DNA of 12,552 nt from JAFTYR01 sp964571375 (lineage in GTDB: Bacteria > Pseudomonadota > Gammaproteobacteria > Burkholderiales > Burkholderiaceae_F). Shown here one piece after another: positions 6,867-12,552 of this stretch. The stretch lies in assembly GCA_964571375.1 (NCBI GenBank), contig CAZNBL010000040.1, positions 1 through 12,552 on the forward strand, in the 5' to 3' direction. The translations under genes and the position numbers were made by a program. A model generated the notes under the pieces. It saw only the letters and a program-made list of their open reading frames with translations. It made no database searches and was not told the DNA's origin. Positions within the stretch are counted from its first letter, which is position 1. Every line of letters begins with the position of its first letter.

Positions 6867-7553
6867 ATGATCGGTATTATCGGTGCAATGGAAATTGAAG
6901 TTGCGGATCTTCGCAAGCTTCTCGACAATCCCGAAGTCAAGACCGTGAGCGGTATTGATTTCTACAGCGGCCGTCTCTGCGACAAGGATGTCGTCGTAGC
7001 CAGAAGCGGCGTCGGCAAAGTTTTTGCCGCCGTCTGCGCTCAGACCATGATCCGTGAATTCGGCGTAACTTCCATTATCAATTCGGGTATTGCCGGCACA
7101 CTGACAGACGAACTTCACATCGGCGACGTTGCAATCTCCACCGCTTTCGTTCAGCACGATATGGATACCAGTGCCGTGGGCGACCCGATCGGCATGATTT
7201 CCGGTATCAACATGATCGATCTTCCCGCCGACGCCGACATGGCCGAAACACTGAAGAGCGTCTGCGCCAAGATGGAAATGAACTGCCGCTGCGGCAAGAT
7301 TACGAGCGGCGATCAGTTTGTCGCTTCCCACGACAGACGCGTCTGGATTTCCGAGACTTTCGGCGGTATCGCCTGCGAAATGGAAGCTGCTTCCATCGCT
7401 CAGGTCTGCTACATCAATAAGATTCCCTGTGTGGCCATCCGCGTGATTTCCGACGAAGCAAGCGGCGAAGTGTTCGACGACTACGCTGCTTTCTCCCGTC
7501 GCGCAGCCGATATCTCGACTTCGCTCACCGAAGCGCTGCTCTGGCATCTGTAA
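6867..7553 (+). CDS. mtnN: 5'-methylthioadenosine/S-adenosylhomocysteine nucleosidase
   Basis: A 228-residue cytosolic nucleoside hydrolase that splits S-adenosylhomocysteine, methylthioadenosine and 5'-deoxyadenosine, releasing adenine. Family motifs are in order: IGIIGAMEIEV (2-12, Glu11 aligning with catalytic Glu12 of the E. coli enzyme), GVGKVFAA (48-55), INSGIAGTL (71-79), GDQF (148-151), CEMEAASIAQVCY (170-182, Glu173 nucleoside-binding) and VISDEASG (193-200, catalytic Asp196). AGGAG (6853-6860 region) overlaps the luxS stop and serves the ATG. The gene closes the operon and is followed by a strong terminator. Its products are the direct substrates of the two preceding enzymes: S-ribosylhomocysteine for LuxS and adenine for the phosphoribosyltransferase. 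Confidence 0.96.
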   Translation: MIGIIGAMEIEVADLRKLLDNPEVKTVSGIDFYSGRLCDKDVVVARSGVGKVFAAVCAQTMIREFGVTSIINSGIAGTLTDELHIGDVAISTAFVQHDMDTSAVGDPIGMISGINMIDLPADADMAETLKSVCAKMEMNCRCGKITSGDQFVASHDRRVWISETFGGIACEMEAASIAQVCYINKIPCVAIRVISDEASGEVFDDYAAFSRRAADISTSLTEALLWHL

Positions 7554-7573
7554 TCTCTTTTAAGAGATGAATA

Positions 7574-7608
7574 GGCGGTTTCTCTTATTTGAGAGACCGC
7601 CTTTTTTT
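7574..7608 (+). terminator. Rho-independent terminator of the luxS-mtnN operon
   Basis: The stem GGCGGTTTCTC (7574-7584) and GAGAGACCGCC (7591-7601), with one T-G wobble, encloses the loop TTATTT. It is followed by seven T (7602-7608). It lies 20 bases after the mtnN stop. Confidence 0.94.
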
Positions 7609-7642
7609 CGTATAGCGGGAAGATGAGCCGCAGTGCTTGTTT

Positions 7643-7671
7643 TTGCCGTCCCGTACGGCGCAAAATAAAAG
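7643..7671 (+). promoter_or_regulatory. Possible promoter of the AEC transporter gene, with an overlapping palindrome
   Basis: TTGCCG (7643-7648), a 17-base spacer and TAAAAG (7666-7671) each match consensus at four positions. A small inverted repeat GCCGT-CCCGT-ACGGC (7645-7659) covers the -35 and spacer and could be an operator. The gene must have its own promoter because the preceding operon ends in a strong terminator. Confidence 0.28.
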
Positions 7672-7699
7672 AAACGACAAAAGAAAAAAAGGAAGCTCT

Positions 7700-8665
7700 A
7701 TGTTTGAAGCGGTATTGCAGTCTCTTTCGGCACTTTCGGTTCTCCTGATTGTGATCGGGTTCGGCGCTTTTTTATCTCATAAGAAACTGTTTGAGAGCCA
7801 GCAGAGCCGCTCTACCGTCTCCAAGCTCGTCAATTACTCGATCCCCTGTTTTCTTTTCTATTCCGTCATTTCCAAATTTACGCATGACGAACTCCTAAAG
7901 ATCCTGGAGTTTGCCGGCGTTCCCTTCGTGACGGTCTTTATCAATTTCCTGATTTCGCTTTTCTTTATCAAGATCGGCTGGGTAAGAAAAGAGCTCAAGG
8001 GCACTTTTATCGCTGCGTTTTCCGCGGCTACCGTGCTGTTTGTCGGGGCTCCGCTTGTCACCGCTATGTACGGTACCGACGGCGTTCCCTATCTTTTGAT
8101 CTACTTCTTTGCAAACTGCGTCTTCATCTGGACCGTGGGTCTTTATTGCATTCAGTTGGACGGAGCAGGCAAGGGGATGGCAAGCAAGCCGAAGCTTGTG
8201 TCGGTGAAGAGCCTGCGCATGCTTATGTCTCCGCCGCTTCTGGCTTTTATGCTCGGTATGGCAACGGTGCTCGTCGGTATTACGCTTCCGGGGTTTGCGA
8301 AGATGTCTCTTCGGTACTTGGGGGGACTCACCACACCGCTCGCTCTGATCTTTGTCGGTATTACCGTGCATCAGATCGGTTTTGAAAAATTAAAGCATCT
8401 GCCGAGAGAAATCTGGCTCGTCCTTTTGTCCTGCTATGTGCTTCGTCCGACCGTGATGTATCTCTGCACCATGCCGCTCGATATGGACGATCTGATGCGC
8501 AAGTGCTTTATTCTCGGTTCGGCGCTTCCGGTCTCAAGCGTGATTGCCGTACTGGCCAAGAACTACGGCGGCGATGAGGAATTCGCCTCTGAGGCGATCG
8601 GCGCAAGTACTGTCGGTATGCTGATTGTTCTGCCGATCCTTCTGATTGCCGTCAACCTGATTTAA
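7700..8665 (+). CDS. AEC family transporter (auxin efflux carrier-like permease)
   Basis: A 321-residue inner-membrane protein, the usual bacterial AEC size, with about ten hydrophobic helices in two halves around a cytoplasmic loop (about residues 160-175). Typical features are an N-terminal helix ending in GFGAFLSHKKLF, the repeated NYSIPCFLFYSVIS region, and the later LTTPLALIFVGI and C-terminal VSSVIAVLAKNYGGDEEFAS segments. Those last motifs recall the AEC family's LPxAxxxxxxAxxYG pattern. Bacterial relatives move malate, malonate or other organic acids; substrate cannot be read here. The ATG at 7700 is chosen because AGGAAG sits just upstream; the in-frame start at 7637 lies before the likely promoter. 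It is a single gene ending at its own terminator. Confidence 0.9.
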   Translation: MFEAVLQSLSALSVLLIVIGFGAFLSHKKLFESQQSRSTVSKLVNYSIPCFLFYSVISKFTHDELLKILEFAGVPFVTVFINFLISLFFIKIGWVRKELKGTFIAAFSAATVLFVGAPLVTAMYGTDGVPYLLIYFFANCVFIWTVGLYCIQLDGAGKGMASKPKLVSVKSLRMLMSPPLLAFMLGMATVLVGITLPGFAKMSLRYLGGLTTPLALIFVGITVHQIGFEKLKHLPREIWLVLLSCYVLRPTVMYLCTMPLDMDDLMRKCFILGSALPVSSVIAVLAKNYGGDEEFASEAIGASTVGMLIVLPILLIAVNLI

Positions 8666-8675
8666 GTCCTTTGAG

Positions 8676-8707
8676 ACCCGGGCAGGTGTCCCGGGTTTGC
8701 CTTTTTT
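8676..8707 (+). terminator. Probable terminator of the AEC transporter gene
   Basis: A perfect 7-bp stem ACCCGGG (8676-8682) and CCCGGGT (8690-8696) encloses a 7-base loop. TTGCC and then six T (8702-8707) follow. The T-run is offset by five bases, so it is a little weaker than the other terminators in the window. Confidence 0.75.
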
Positions 8708-8834
8708 GCGGAAATTAAGCAGAATCGAAAGGATATACCCCTGTTCAAACAGCTCCGACGCCAGAATAATTAAGAATAAACTGCGCCGGAAGTGCATGCG
8801 CACGGCCGCAAAATGATTAAAAAGGTACTTGGTT

Positions 8835-10163
8835 ATGGAAATGGATACTTCGCTGCGAATTATTGCAATCATCGTATTGATTCTCTTAAGTGCCTATTTT
8901 TCAATTGCGGAAATTGCGCTTGCCGCAAGTCAGAAGACCCGTCTCGAACATATGTATGAAAACGGGGATGAAAGAGCCAAGCTGGTACTTGAACTGCAGG
9001 AAAAGCCGGGCCCCTTCTTCTCGATGATTCAGATCGGTCTGAACGCGATCGCCATTTTGGGCGGTGTTGCGGGCGACACGCTGCTGAGTCCTGCGTTCGA
9101 AGCATTCTTCCGTCTCTTTACCGATTCGAATGCGGTCACGACCTGGGCGTTTCTGTCGTCGTTCTTCATTATTACGATGATCTTCGTGCTCTTTGCCGAC
9201 CTGATCCCGAAGCGTATTGCGCTTTGTGCTCCGGAAAAGATTTCGGTGATGTTTATCCGCTCGGTACTGTTCCTGATTTTCCTTATCAAGCCGATTGCCT
9301 GGGGTCTCACCGAGCTCTCCAATATCATCATGACATTCTGCGGCGTGCCGACGGTGGCTCCGCAGAACATCACCAACGAAGATATTCTTGCGACGATCGA
9401 AGCCGGTACCCGCGCCGGTCTCATTGACCGAACCGAAAAGAGCGTTATTGAAAACGTGATGGGTATGGAAGACAGAACCGTGACAAGTGCCATGACTTCG
9501 CGCGACTTCTGTGTTTTCTTTACCCTGGACGACAGCGCAGAAACCATCCGCCGCAAAATCGAAGACAATCCGCACAGCCGTTTCCTGGTCTGTGACAAGA
9601 ACATCGATAACGTCATCGGCTATGTGGATGCAAAGAATGTACTCACACGCATGATCAACCAGGAAAAATTCTCTCTGGTCGACAAGAGTCTTATCCGTGC
9701 GGTGCCTGCCGTACCCGATACATTGTCTTTGTCTGAAATTCTCGATGTTTACAAGAAGGCGGGCGATGACTTTGCGATTGTGGTCAACGAATATGCGCTC
9801 ACGCTCGGTCTGATTACATTGAACGATGTGATGAGTACCGTGATGGGCGATCTTGTACCGACCGTCGAAGACGAACCTCTGATCGTCAAGCGCGACAACG
9901 ACACCTGGCTTATCGACGGATCCGCACCGATCCTCGATGTGGGCAGGGAACTTGCAATCGGCGAATGGCCGAAAGAGGGTATGTATGAAACGCTTGCCGG
10001 CTTTATGCTCATTTTGTTGCGTAAAGTACCCAAAGTAACCGACAAGGTTATTTATGAAAACTACAGTTTTGAAGTAATCGACGTCGAACGCAACCGTATC
10101 GACCAGATTCTGGTGACGAAATTACGGGAAGCAGAGGGCGTTTCGGAAACGAAAGAAGTTTAA
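8835..10163 (+). CDS. CNNM/DUF21-CBS-CorC_HlyC membrane protein (hemolysin C/TlyC-like)
   Basis: A 442-residue inner-membrane protein with the standard three-part layout. The DUF21/CNNM transmembrane domain spans about 1-190 (FSIAEIALAASQKTRLE at 22-38; LIPKRIAL at 123-130). A CBS pair spans about 214-338 (SRFLVCDKNIDNVIGYVDAK and DDFAIVVNEYALTLGLITLNDVM). The CorC_HlyC domain spans about 345-430. Relatives (YfjD, YtfL, CorB/CorC, MpfA) are linked to magnesium/cobalt efflux or cation homeostasis; the 'hemolysin' name is historical. The ATG at 8835 has AAAGG nine bases upstream; a TTG six bases earlier is less likely. No plus-strand terminator is evident after it: the next hairpin (10178-10211) is followed by A, not T, on this strand. 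Confidence 0.92.
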   Translation: MEMDTSLRIIAIIVLILLSAYFSIAEIALAASQKTRLEHMYENGDERAKLVLELQEKPGPFFSMIQIGLNAIAILGGVAGDTLLSPAFEAFFRLFTDSNAVTTWAFLSSFFIITMIFVLFADLIPKRIALCAPEKISVMFIRSVLFLIFLIKPIAWGLTELSNIIMTFCGVPTVAPQNITNEDILATIEAGTRAGLIDRTEKSVIENVMGMEDRTVTSAMTSRDFCVFFTLDDSAETIRRKIEDNPHSRFLVCDKNIDNVIGYVDAKNVLTRMINQEKFSLVDKSLIRAVPAVPDTLSLSEILDVYKKAGDDFAIVVNEYALTLGLITLNDVMSTVMGDLVPTVEDEPLIVKRDNDTWLIDGSAPILDVGRELAIGEWPKEGMYETLAGFMLILLRKVPKVTDKVIYENYSFEVIDVERNRIDQILVTKLREAEGVSETKEV

Positions 10164-10177
10164 GAATCAAAAAGATA

Positions 10178-10211
10178 TAGCCGCTTGTTGCAGAAATGAC
10201 ACAAGCGGCTA
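10178..10211 (-). terminator. Probable terminator of the tRNA-Gln transcript
   Basis: A perfect 11-bp stem TAGCCGCTTGT (10178-10188) and ACAAGCGGCTA (10201-10211) with a 12-base loop. On the minus strand it is followed by TATCTTTTTG, an imperfect T-tract. On the plus strand nine A follow, so it fits a minus-strand transcript best. It might instead protect the 3' end of the convergent CNNM-family mRNA. Confidence 0.55.
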
Positions 10212-10221
10212 AAAAAAAATA

Positions 10222-10288
10222 TCCGAAAAACAAATAAGTAAATGTCTGGAGCAATAGGTGCTGCAGACCAACTCATTTATTTTTCGGA
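10222..10288. repeat. Long two-tier inverted repeat downstream of the tRNA-Gln genes
   Basis: The outer arms TCCGAAAAACAAATAAGT (10222-10239) and ACTCATTTATTTTTCGGA (10271-10288) pair at 16 of 18 positions. The inner arms GTCTGGAGCA (10244-10253) and TGCTGCAGAC (10259-10268) pair at 9 of 10 positions around the loop ATAGG. The two tiers are joined by AAAT on one side and CA on the other, forming a 67-base hairpin. It sits between the tRNA genes and the 10178-10211 hairpin, in the tRNA 3' trailer, and may be a processing structure, an sRNA hairpin or a small repeat element. Confidence 0.6.
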
Positions 10289-10315
10289 CTTGGAGATGGA
10301 GACATTTCAAATGAT

Positions 10316-10392
10316 TGGCAGGGGAAGAAGGATTCGAACCCTCGAATGCCGGAATCAGAATCCGGTGCCTTAACCAGCTTGGCGATTCCCCT
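10316..10392 (-). tRNA. tRNA-Gln (anticodon CTG)
   Basis: A complete 77-base gene on the minus strand with encoded CCA. The acceptor stem is AGGGGAA/TTCCCCT. The D-arm is GCCAAGCTGGTTAAGGC. The anticodon stem CCGGA/TCCGG holds the loop TTCTGAT, with anticodon CTG at the complement of 10356-10358. The T-arm is GAGGG-TTCGAAT-CCTTC with one G-U. The sequence is recognisably like bacterial tRNA-Gln; it reads CAG codons. It is the promoter-distal copy of the cluster. Confidence 0.95.
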
Positions 10393-10406
10393 ACACAAAT
10401 GATCGC

Positions 10407-10583
10407 TGGCAGGGGAAGAAGGATTCGAACCCTCGAATGCCGGAATCAGAATCCGGTGCCTNNNNNNNNNNNNNNNNNNNNNNNNNNNNNNNNNNNNNNN
10501 NNNNNNNNNNNNNNNNNNNNNNNNNNNNNNNNNNNNNNNNNNNNNNNNNNNNNNNNNNNNNTAACCAGCTTGGCGATTCCCCT
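10407..10583 (-). tRNA. tRNA-Gln (anticodon CTG), second copy interrupted by the assembly gap
   Basis: The 3' part (10407-10461, anticodon complement at 10447-10449) and the 5' part (10562-10583) are each identical to the matching parts of the first copy. Together they add up to exactly 77 bases, one whole tRNA. The 100 N between them split the gene after the D-stem. This is either one tRNA cut by an artificial gap or the outer ends of a longer tandem array. The inter-gene spacer visible at 10393-10406 is 14 bases. Confidence 0.85.
10462..10561. other. Assembly gap of 100 N
   Basis: Exactly 100 unknown bases, a conventional placeholder length rather than a measured one. It falls inside a tandemly repeated tRNA, the kind of repeat on which short-read assemblies break. 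Confidence 0.97.
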
Positions 10584-10598
10584 GCGAAAGAGACCGCC

Positions 10599-10626
10599 AT
10601 TTTAACGAACTTTCAGAAATGTGCAA
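10599..10626 (-). promoter_or_regulatory. Promoter of the tRNA-Gln cluster
   Basis: On the minus strand TTGCAC (complement of 10621-10626), a 16-base spacer and TAAAAT (complement of 10599-10604) precede the first tRNA by 15 bases. The sequence after the -10 begins GGCGGTC, the GC-rich discriminator expected of a stringently controlled stable-RNA promoter. Confidence 0.78.
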
Positions 10627-10921
10627 GTCCGAGTGAGAAAAATTTTCATGAAATTCTTCGGAAAACGACTGAATCTCTTTGAAGTTCAGTAAGTTATGTT
10701 GAAAAACAAGTGAAAACCCTATTTACCGTATTCGTGGTATGTTTTAAGGACATCGTAACGTCGGATCCTGTATTGCCTCTGCAACCGCAAGGCCGCAAAA
10801 CCTATAAAAGAGAGTGTGTTCCCGGTGCTCTTTTACAACAATCAAAAACGTTGAAACCACAAGGTTTTGAGGGGTAAAAACAGCTCAAAGCACAAATAAT
10901 TTGAGCATCGTTATGTTTTTT
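10627..10921. other. Intergenic region between the tRNA promoter and the tig promoter
   Basis: No protein gene seen. Visible items are a TATAAA (10803-10808 region) without a good -35; the paired TAAAAGAG/CTCTTTTA (about 10806-10836); a short AAACC/GGTTT hairpin; and GCTCAAA/TTTGAGC (about 10884-10907), followed nine bases later by eight T. These could delimit a small plus-strand RNA, but the evidence is weak. Confidence 0.3.
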
Positions 10922-10950
10922 TTGTGCGAATTCTGCTAAATCGTTATAAT
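10922..10950 (+). promoter_or_regulatory. Sigma70-type promoter of tig
   Basis: TTGTGC (10922-10927), a 17-base spacer and a perfect TATAAT (10945-10950). Transcription would start near 10957, giving an 80-base leader before the tig ATG. It is the closest match to consensus in the window, in keeping with a highly expressed chaperone gene. Confidence 0.85.
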
Positions 10951-10964
10951 CCTGCTTTCATTGG

Positions 10965-11022
10965 CGCTGAAAATTCAGCGTATCCACGGATTTTATTTAG
11001 CCCGCACGCTGTTGTGCGAGCT
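10965..11022 (+). promoter_or_regulatory. Two hairpins in the tig 5' untranslated leader
   Basis: CGCTGAA/TTCAGCG (10965-10971 with 10974-10980), and AGC-c-CGCAC with GTGCG-a-GCT (10999-11007 with 11014-11022) around the loop GCTGTT. The second ends just before the AGGAAAG SD (11027-11033) and could influence ribosome access or mRNA stability. No regulator-binding motif is recognised. Confidence 0.45.
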
Positions 11023-11036
11023 GTTTAGGAAAGAAA

Positions 11037-12365
11037 ATGACAGATACTAAAGAAACCGTTGAACAGACTGAAGCAGTCAATCCGCTTCTCCGCACAATCG
11101 AATTCTCCATTCAGCGCAAGGACGTAGACGCCGCTGTCGCTAAGGAACTTCGTAAGGCCGCCAAGACAGCCAAGTTCCATGGTTTCCGTCCGGGCAAGGC
11201 TCCGTTCGCTATGGTTGAAGCTGCTTACGGTGCTGAAGCTCAGTATCGTGCTATCAACGACCTCGCTATCGACGCTTTCGTTAAGCTCGTCGAAGCTGAC
11301 AAGCTCCAGGTTGTCGGTACACCGGACATCGCTCCGAGCGAAAAGGGCGCTGACGAAGAAGTTATGAACTTCACAGCTACTTTCGAAGTTTTCCCGGAAA
11401 TCGAAGTTCCCGAACTCAAGGACGTCGAAGTCAAGCAGTACGAATGCACTCTGACTGAAGAAGACTTCAACAAGACAATCGACATCATGCGCAAGCAGCG
11501 TGTCTCCTACGAAGTTGCCGACCGTGCTGCTGCCGACACAGACCGCATCACTCTCAACTTCAAGGGCACACTTGACGGCGTCGCTTTCGACGGCGGTACA
11601 GCTGAAGGCTACAAGTTCGTTCTCGGCGCCGGCCAGATGCTCGGCGAATTCGAAGAAGCCGTCCGCGGCATGAAGGCCGGTGAAGAAAAGACTTTCCCGC
11701 TCACATTCCCGGAAAACTACGGTGCTAAGGAACTCGCCGGCAAGCAGGTTCAGTTCGAAGTTAAGGTAACTGAAGTTGCTGCTCAGGTTCTTCCCGAACT
11801 CAACGACGCTTTCGCTGAATCCCTCGGTATCACCGAAGGCGGCATCGAAAAGATGAAGGCCGACATCCGCGAAAACCTCGAACGCGAAGTTGAAAGCCGC
11901 AAGGAAGGCCGCACTAAGGAAAGCGCAATGGACGCTATCCTCTCTGCCGCTACATTCGCTGTTCCGACAGCAATGATCGAAGACGAACGTCAGAAGCTCG
12001 TCCGTCAGCTCATGGCCGACATGAAGGCCCGCGGCATGGACGTTGAAAAGTTCCCGATCAACGAACCGACAATCATGAAGGATCAGGCTGAAAAGCGTGT
12101 CCGCCTCGGTCTCCAGATCAACGCTATCGTTGAAAAGGAAGGTCTCAAGGCTGACGACGAAGCTATCAAGGCTCTCGCAGAAAACATCTCCAAGAGCTTC
12201 GAAGATCCGAAGGAAGTTGTTGATTGGTACCTCAACAACCCGCAGCGCAAGGCTGAACTCGCTGCCGTAGCCCTCGAAAACGCTGTTGTTGCTTGGGTTC
12301 TCTCCAAGGCCAAGGTTGCCAAGGAAGAAGTCAGCTTCGACACACTGATGAACCGTCAGGCCTAA
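11037..12365 (+). CDS. tig: Trigger factor, ribosome-associated chaperone and peptidyl-prolyl isomerase
   Basis: A 442-residue protein that binds the ribosome exit tunnel and shelters nascent chains. The N-terminal domain carries the ribosome-docking loop GFRPGKAP (49-56). The FKBP-type PPIase domain covers about 160-255 (ITLNFKGTLDGVAFDGG; MLGEFEEAVRGMKAGEEKTF). The C-terminal chaperone arms fill the rest. Length and motif order are normal, and the middle strongly resembles betaproteobacterial trigger factors. The ATG at 11037 follows AGGAAAG at a good distance and starts a typical MTDTKETVEQ lead. Codon use leans visibly to GCT for Ala and ACA for Thr compared with the GCC/ACC-richer neighbours, as expected for high expression. 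It is upstream of clpP, the conserved tig-clpP order. Confidence 0.97.
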   Translation: MTDTKETVEQTEAVNPLLRTIEFSIQRKDVDAAVAKELRKAAKTAKFHGFRPGKAPFAMVEAAYGAEAQYRAINDLAIDAFVKLVEADKLQVVGTPDIAPSEKGADEEVMNFTATFEVFPEIEVPELKDVEVKQYECTLTEEDFNKTIDIMRKQRVSYEVADRAAADTDRITLNFKGTLDGVAFDGGTAEGYKFVLGAGQMLGEFEEAVRGMKAGEEKTFPLTFPENYGAKELAGKQVQFEVKVTEVAAQVLPELNDAFAESLGITEGGIEKMKADIRENLEREVESRKEGRTKESAMDAILSAATFAVPTAMIEDERQKLVRQLMADMKARGMDVEKFPINEPTIMKDQAEKRVRLGLQINAIVEKEGLKADDEAIKALAENISKSFEDPKEVVDWYLNNPQRKAELAAVALENAVVAWVLSKAKVAKEEVSFDTLMNRQA

Positions 12366-12377
12366 TTTCGACGGGAC

Positions 12378-12438
12378 AGGGCTTGACAGCCCTTGATAAG
12401 CAGTAAAAAATCGGCAAGGGCTAACGTACCCTTGCCGA
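12378..12438 (+). promoter_or_regulatory. tig-clpP intergenic hairpin pair with alternative pairing
   Basis: Hairpin A is AGGGCT-TGAC-AGCCCT (12378-12393). Hairpin B is TCGGCAAGGG (12411-12420) with CCCTTGCCGA (12429-12438), a perfect 10-bp stem followed by the weak T-tract ATTATTTTCT. The 3' arm of A with its flank, AGCCCTTG (12388-12395), is also exactly complementary to CAAGGGCT (12415-12422) in B, so A plus B and the A-B duplex exclude each other. B is probably a leaky terminator between tig and clpP. Confidence 0.6.
12383..12411 (+). promoter_or_regulatory. Possible clpP promoter
   Basis: A perfect TTGACA (12383-12388) is followed after 17 bases by AAAAAT (12406-12411), which matches the -10 at four of six positions; TAAAAA with a 15-base spacer is the alternative. 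The -35 coincides with the loop and 3' arm of hairpin A. A clpP-specific promoter here would fit common heat-shock or stress control, but the -10 is poor. Confidence 0.35.
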
Positions 12439-12461
12439 ATTATTTTCTAAAGAGGAATTTG

Positions 12462-12552
12462 ATGACATCACCGTTTTTTAATCCTGTAAATACAGGTCTT
12501 GTTCCGATGGTTATTGAACAGAGCGGCCGCGGCGACCGTTCTTTTGATATTT
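12462..12552 (+). CDS. clpP: ATP-dependent Clp protease proteolytic subunit ClpP, N-terminal fragment
   Basis: The first 30 codons run off the right edge. The product starts MTSPFFNP and continues into GLVPMVIEQSGRGDRSFDI, the highly conserved ClpP N-terminus (family form LVPMVIEQTxRGERSFDIYSRLL). ClpP forms the tetradecameric serine-protease barrel that partners ClpX or ClpA. AGAGGA (12451-12456) is five bases before the ATG. The catalytic Ser, His and Asp lie outside the window. The position directly after tig matches the usual tig-clpP-clpX order. Confidence 0.95.
   Translation, partial: MTSPFFNPVNTGLVPMVIEQSGRGDRSFDI

Noticed and set aside
6807..7547. Minus-strand open frame opposite mtnN
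   Set aside because: Shadow of mtnN, with no SD and no motifs.
8732..8743. CTGTTCAAACAG as a LexA box
   Set aside because: The spacing between CTGT and ACAG is 4 bases instead of the required 8.
10222..10392. tRNA 3' end as an integration (att) site with a nearby mobile element
   Set aside because: No integrase, no direct-repeat copy of the tRNA 3' end away from the array, and ordinary core genes on both sides.

Overview
The window looks like a chromosomal segment of a Burkholderiales bacterium, most plausibly a gut-type member of the Sutterellaceae. The basis is the strongly betaproteobacterial trigger factor, the tig-clpP gene order, and a moderately GC-rich genome that still uses strong SD and sigma70-like signals. 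This is inferred from protein recollection only; no search was run. It is mostly ordinary core and transport content. No phage, IS element, CRISPR array or defence system is visible. I found no clear undescribed multi-gene system; the best leads are an unusual luxS operon and several structured non-coding segments.

Left part (1-5081). The minus strand carries the N-terminal part of an NDP-forming acyl-CoA synthetase (1-783, running off the left edge), then an M20 amidohydrolase (1104-2279) with its own terminator. Divergent from the amidohydrolase is a two-gene azlC-azlD branched-chain amino-acid exporter (2398-3440). It converges, across a bidirectional terminator, on a DASS/SLC13 sodium-anion symporter (3498-5018, minus).

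Middle (5082-7608). After a structured intergenic region comes a compact plus-strand operon: a PaaI-type hotdog thioesterase, an adenine-phosphoribosyltransferase-like protein, LuxS and MtnN (Pfs), ended by a strong terminator. MtnN cleaves S-adenosylhomocysteine to adenine plus S-ribosylhomocysteine. LuxS turns the latter into homocysteine and the AI-2 precursor, and the phosphoribosyltransferase can return adenine to AMP. The operon therefore encodes a near-complete methyl-cycle detoxification and salvage route.

Right part (7609-12552). An AEC-family transporter and a CNNM/CBS-domain (TlyC/HlyC-like) membrane protein follow, each apparently a single gene. On the minus strand lies a tandem tRNA-Gln(CTG) cluster broken by a 100-N assembly gap, with a strong stable-RNA promoter on one side and two long inverted repeats on the other. 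The tig gene has a near-consensus promoter and a structured leader. It is followed, after an intergenic stretch with mutually exclusive hairpins, by the first 30 codons of clpP.
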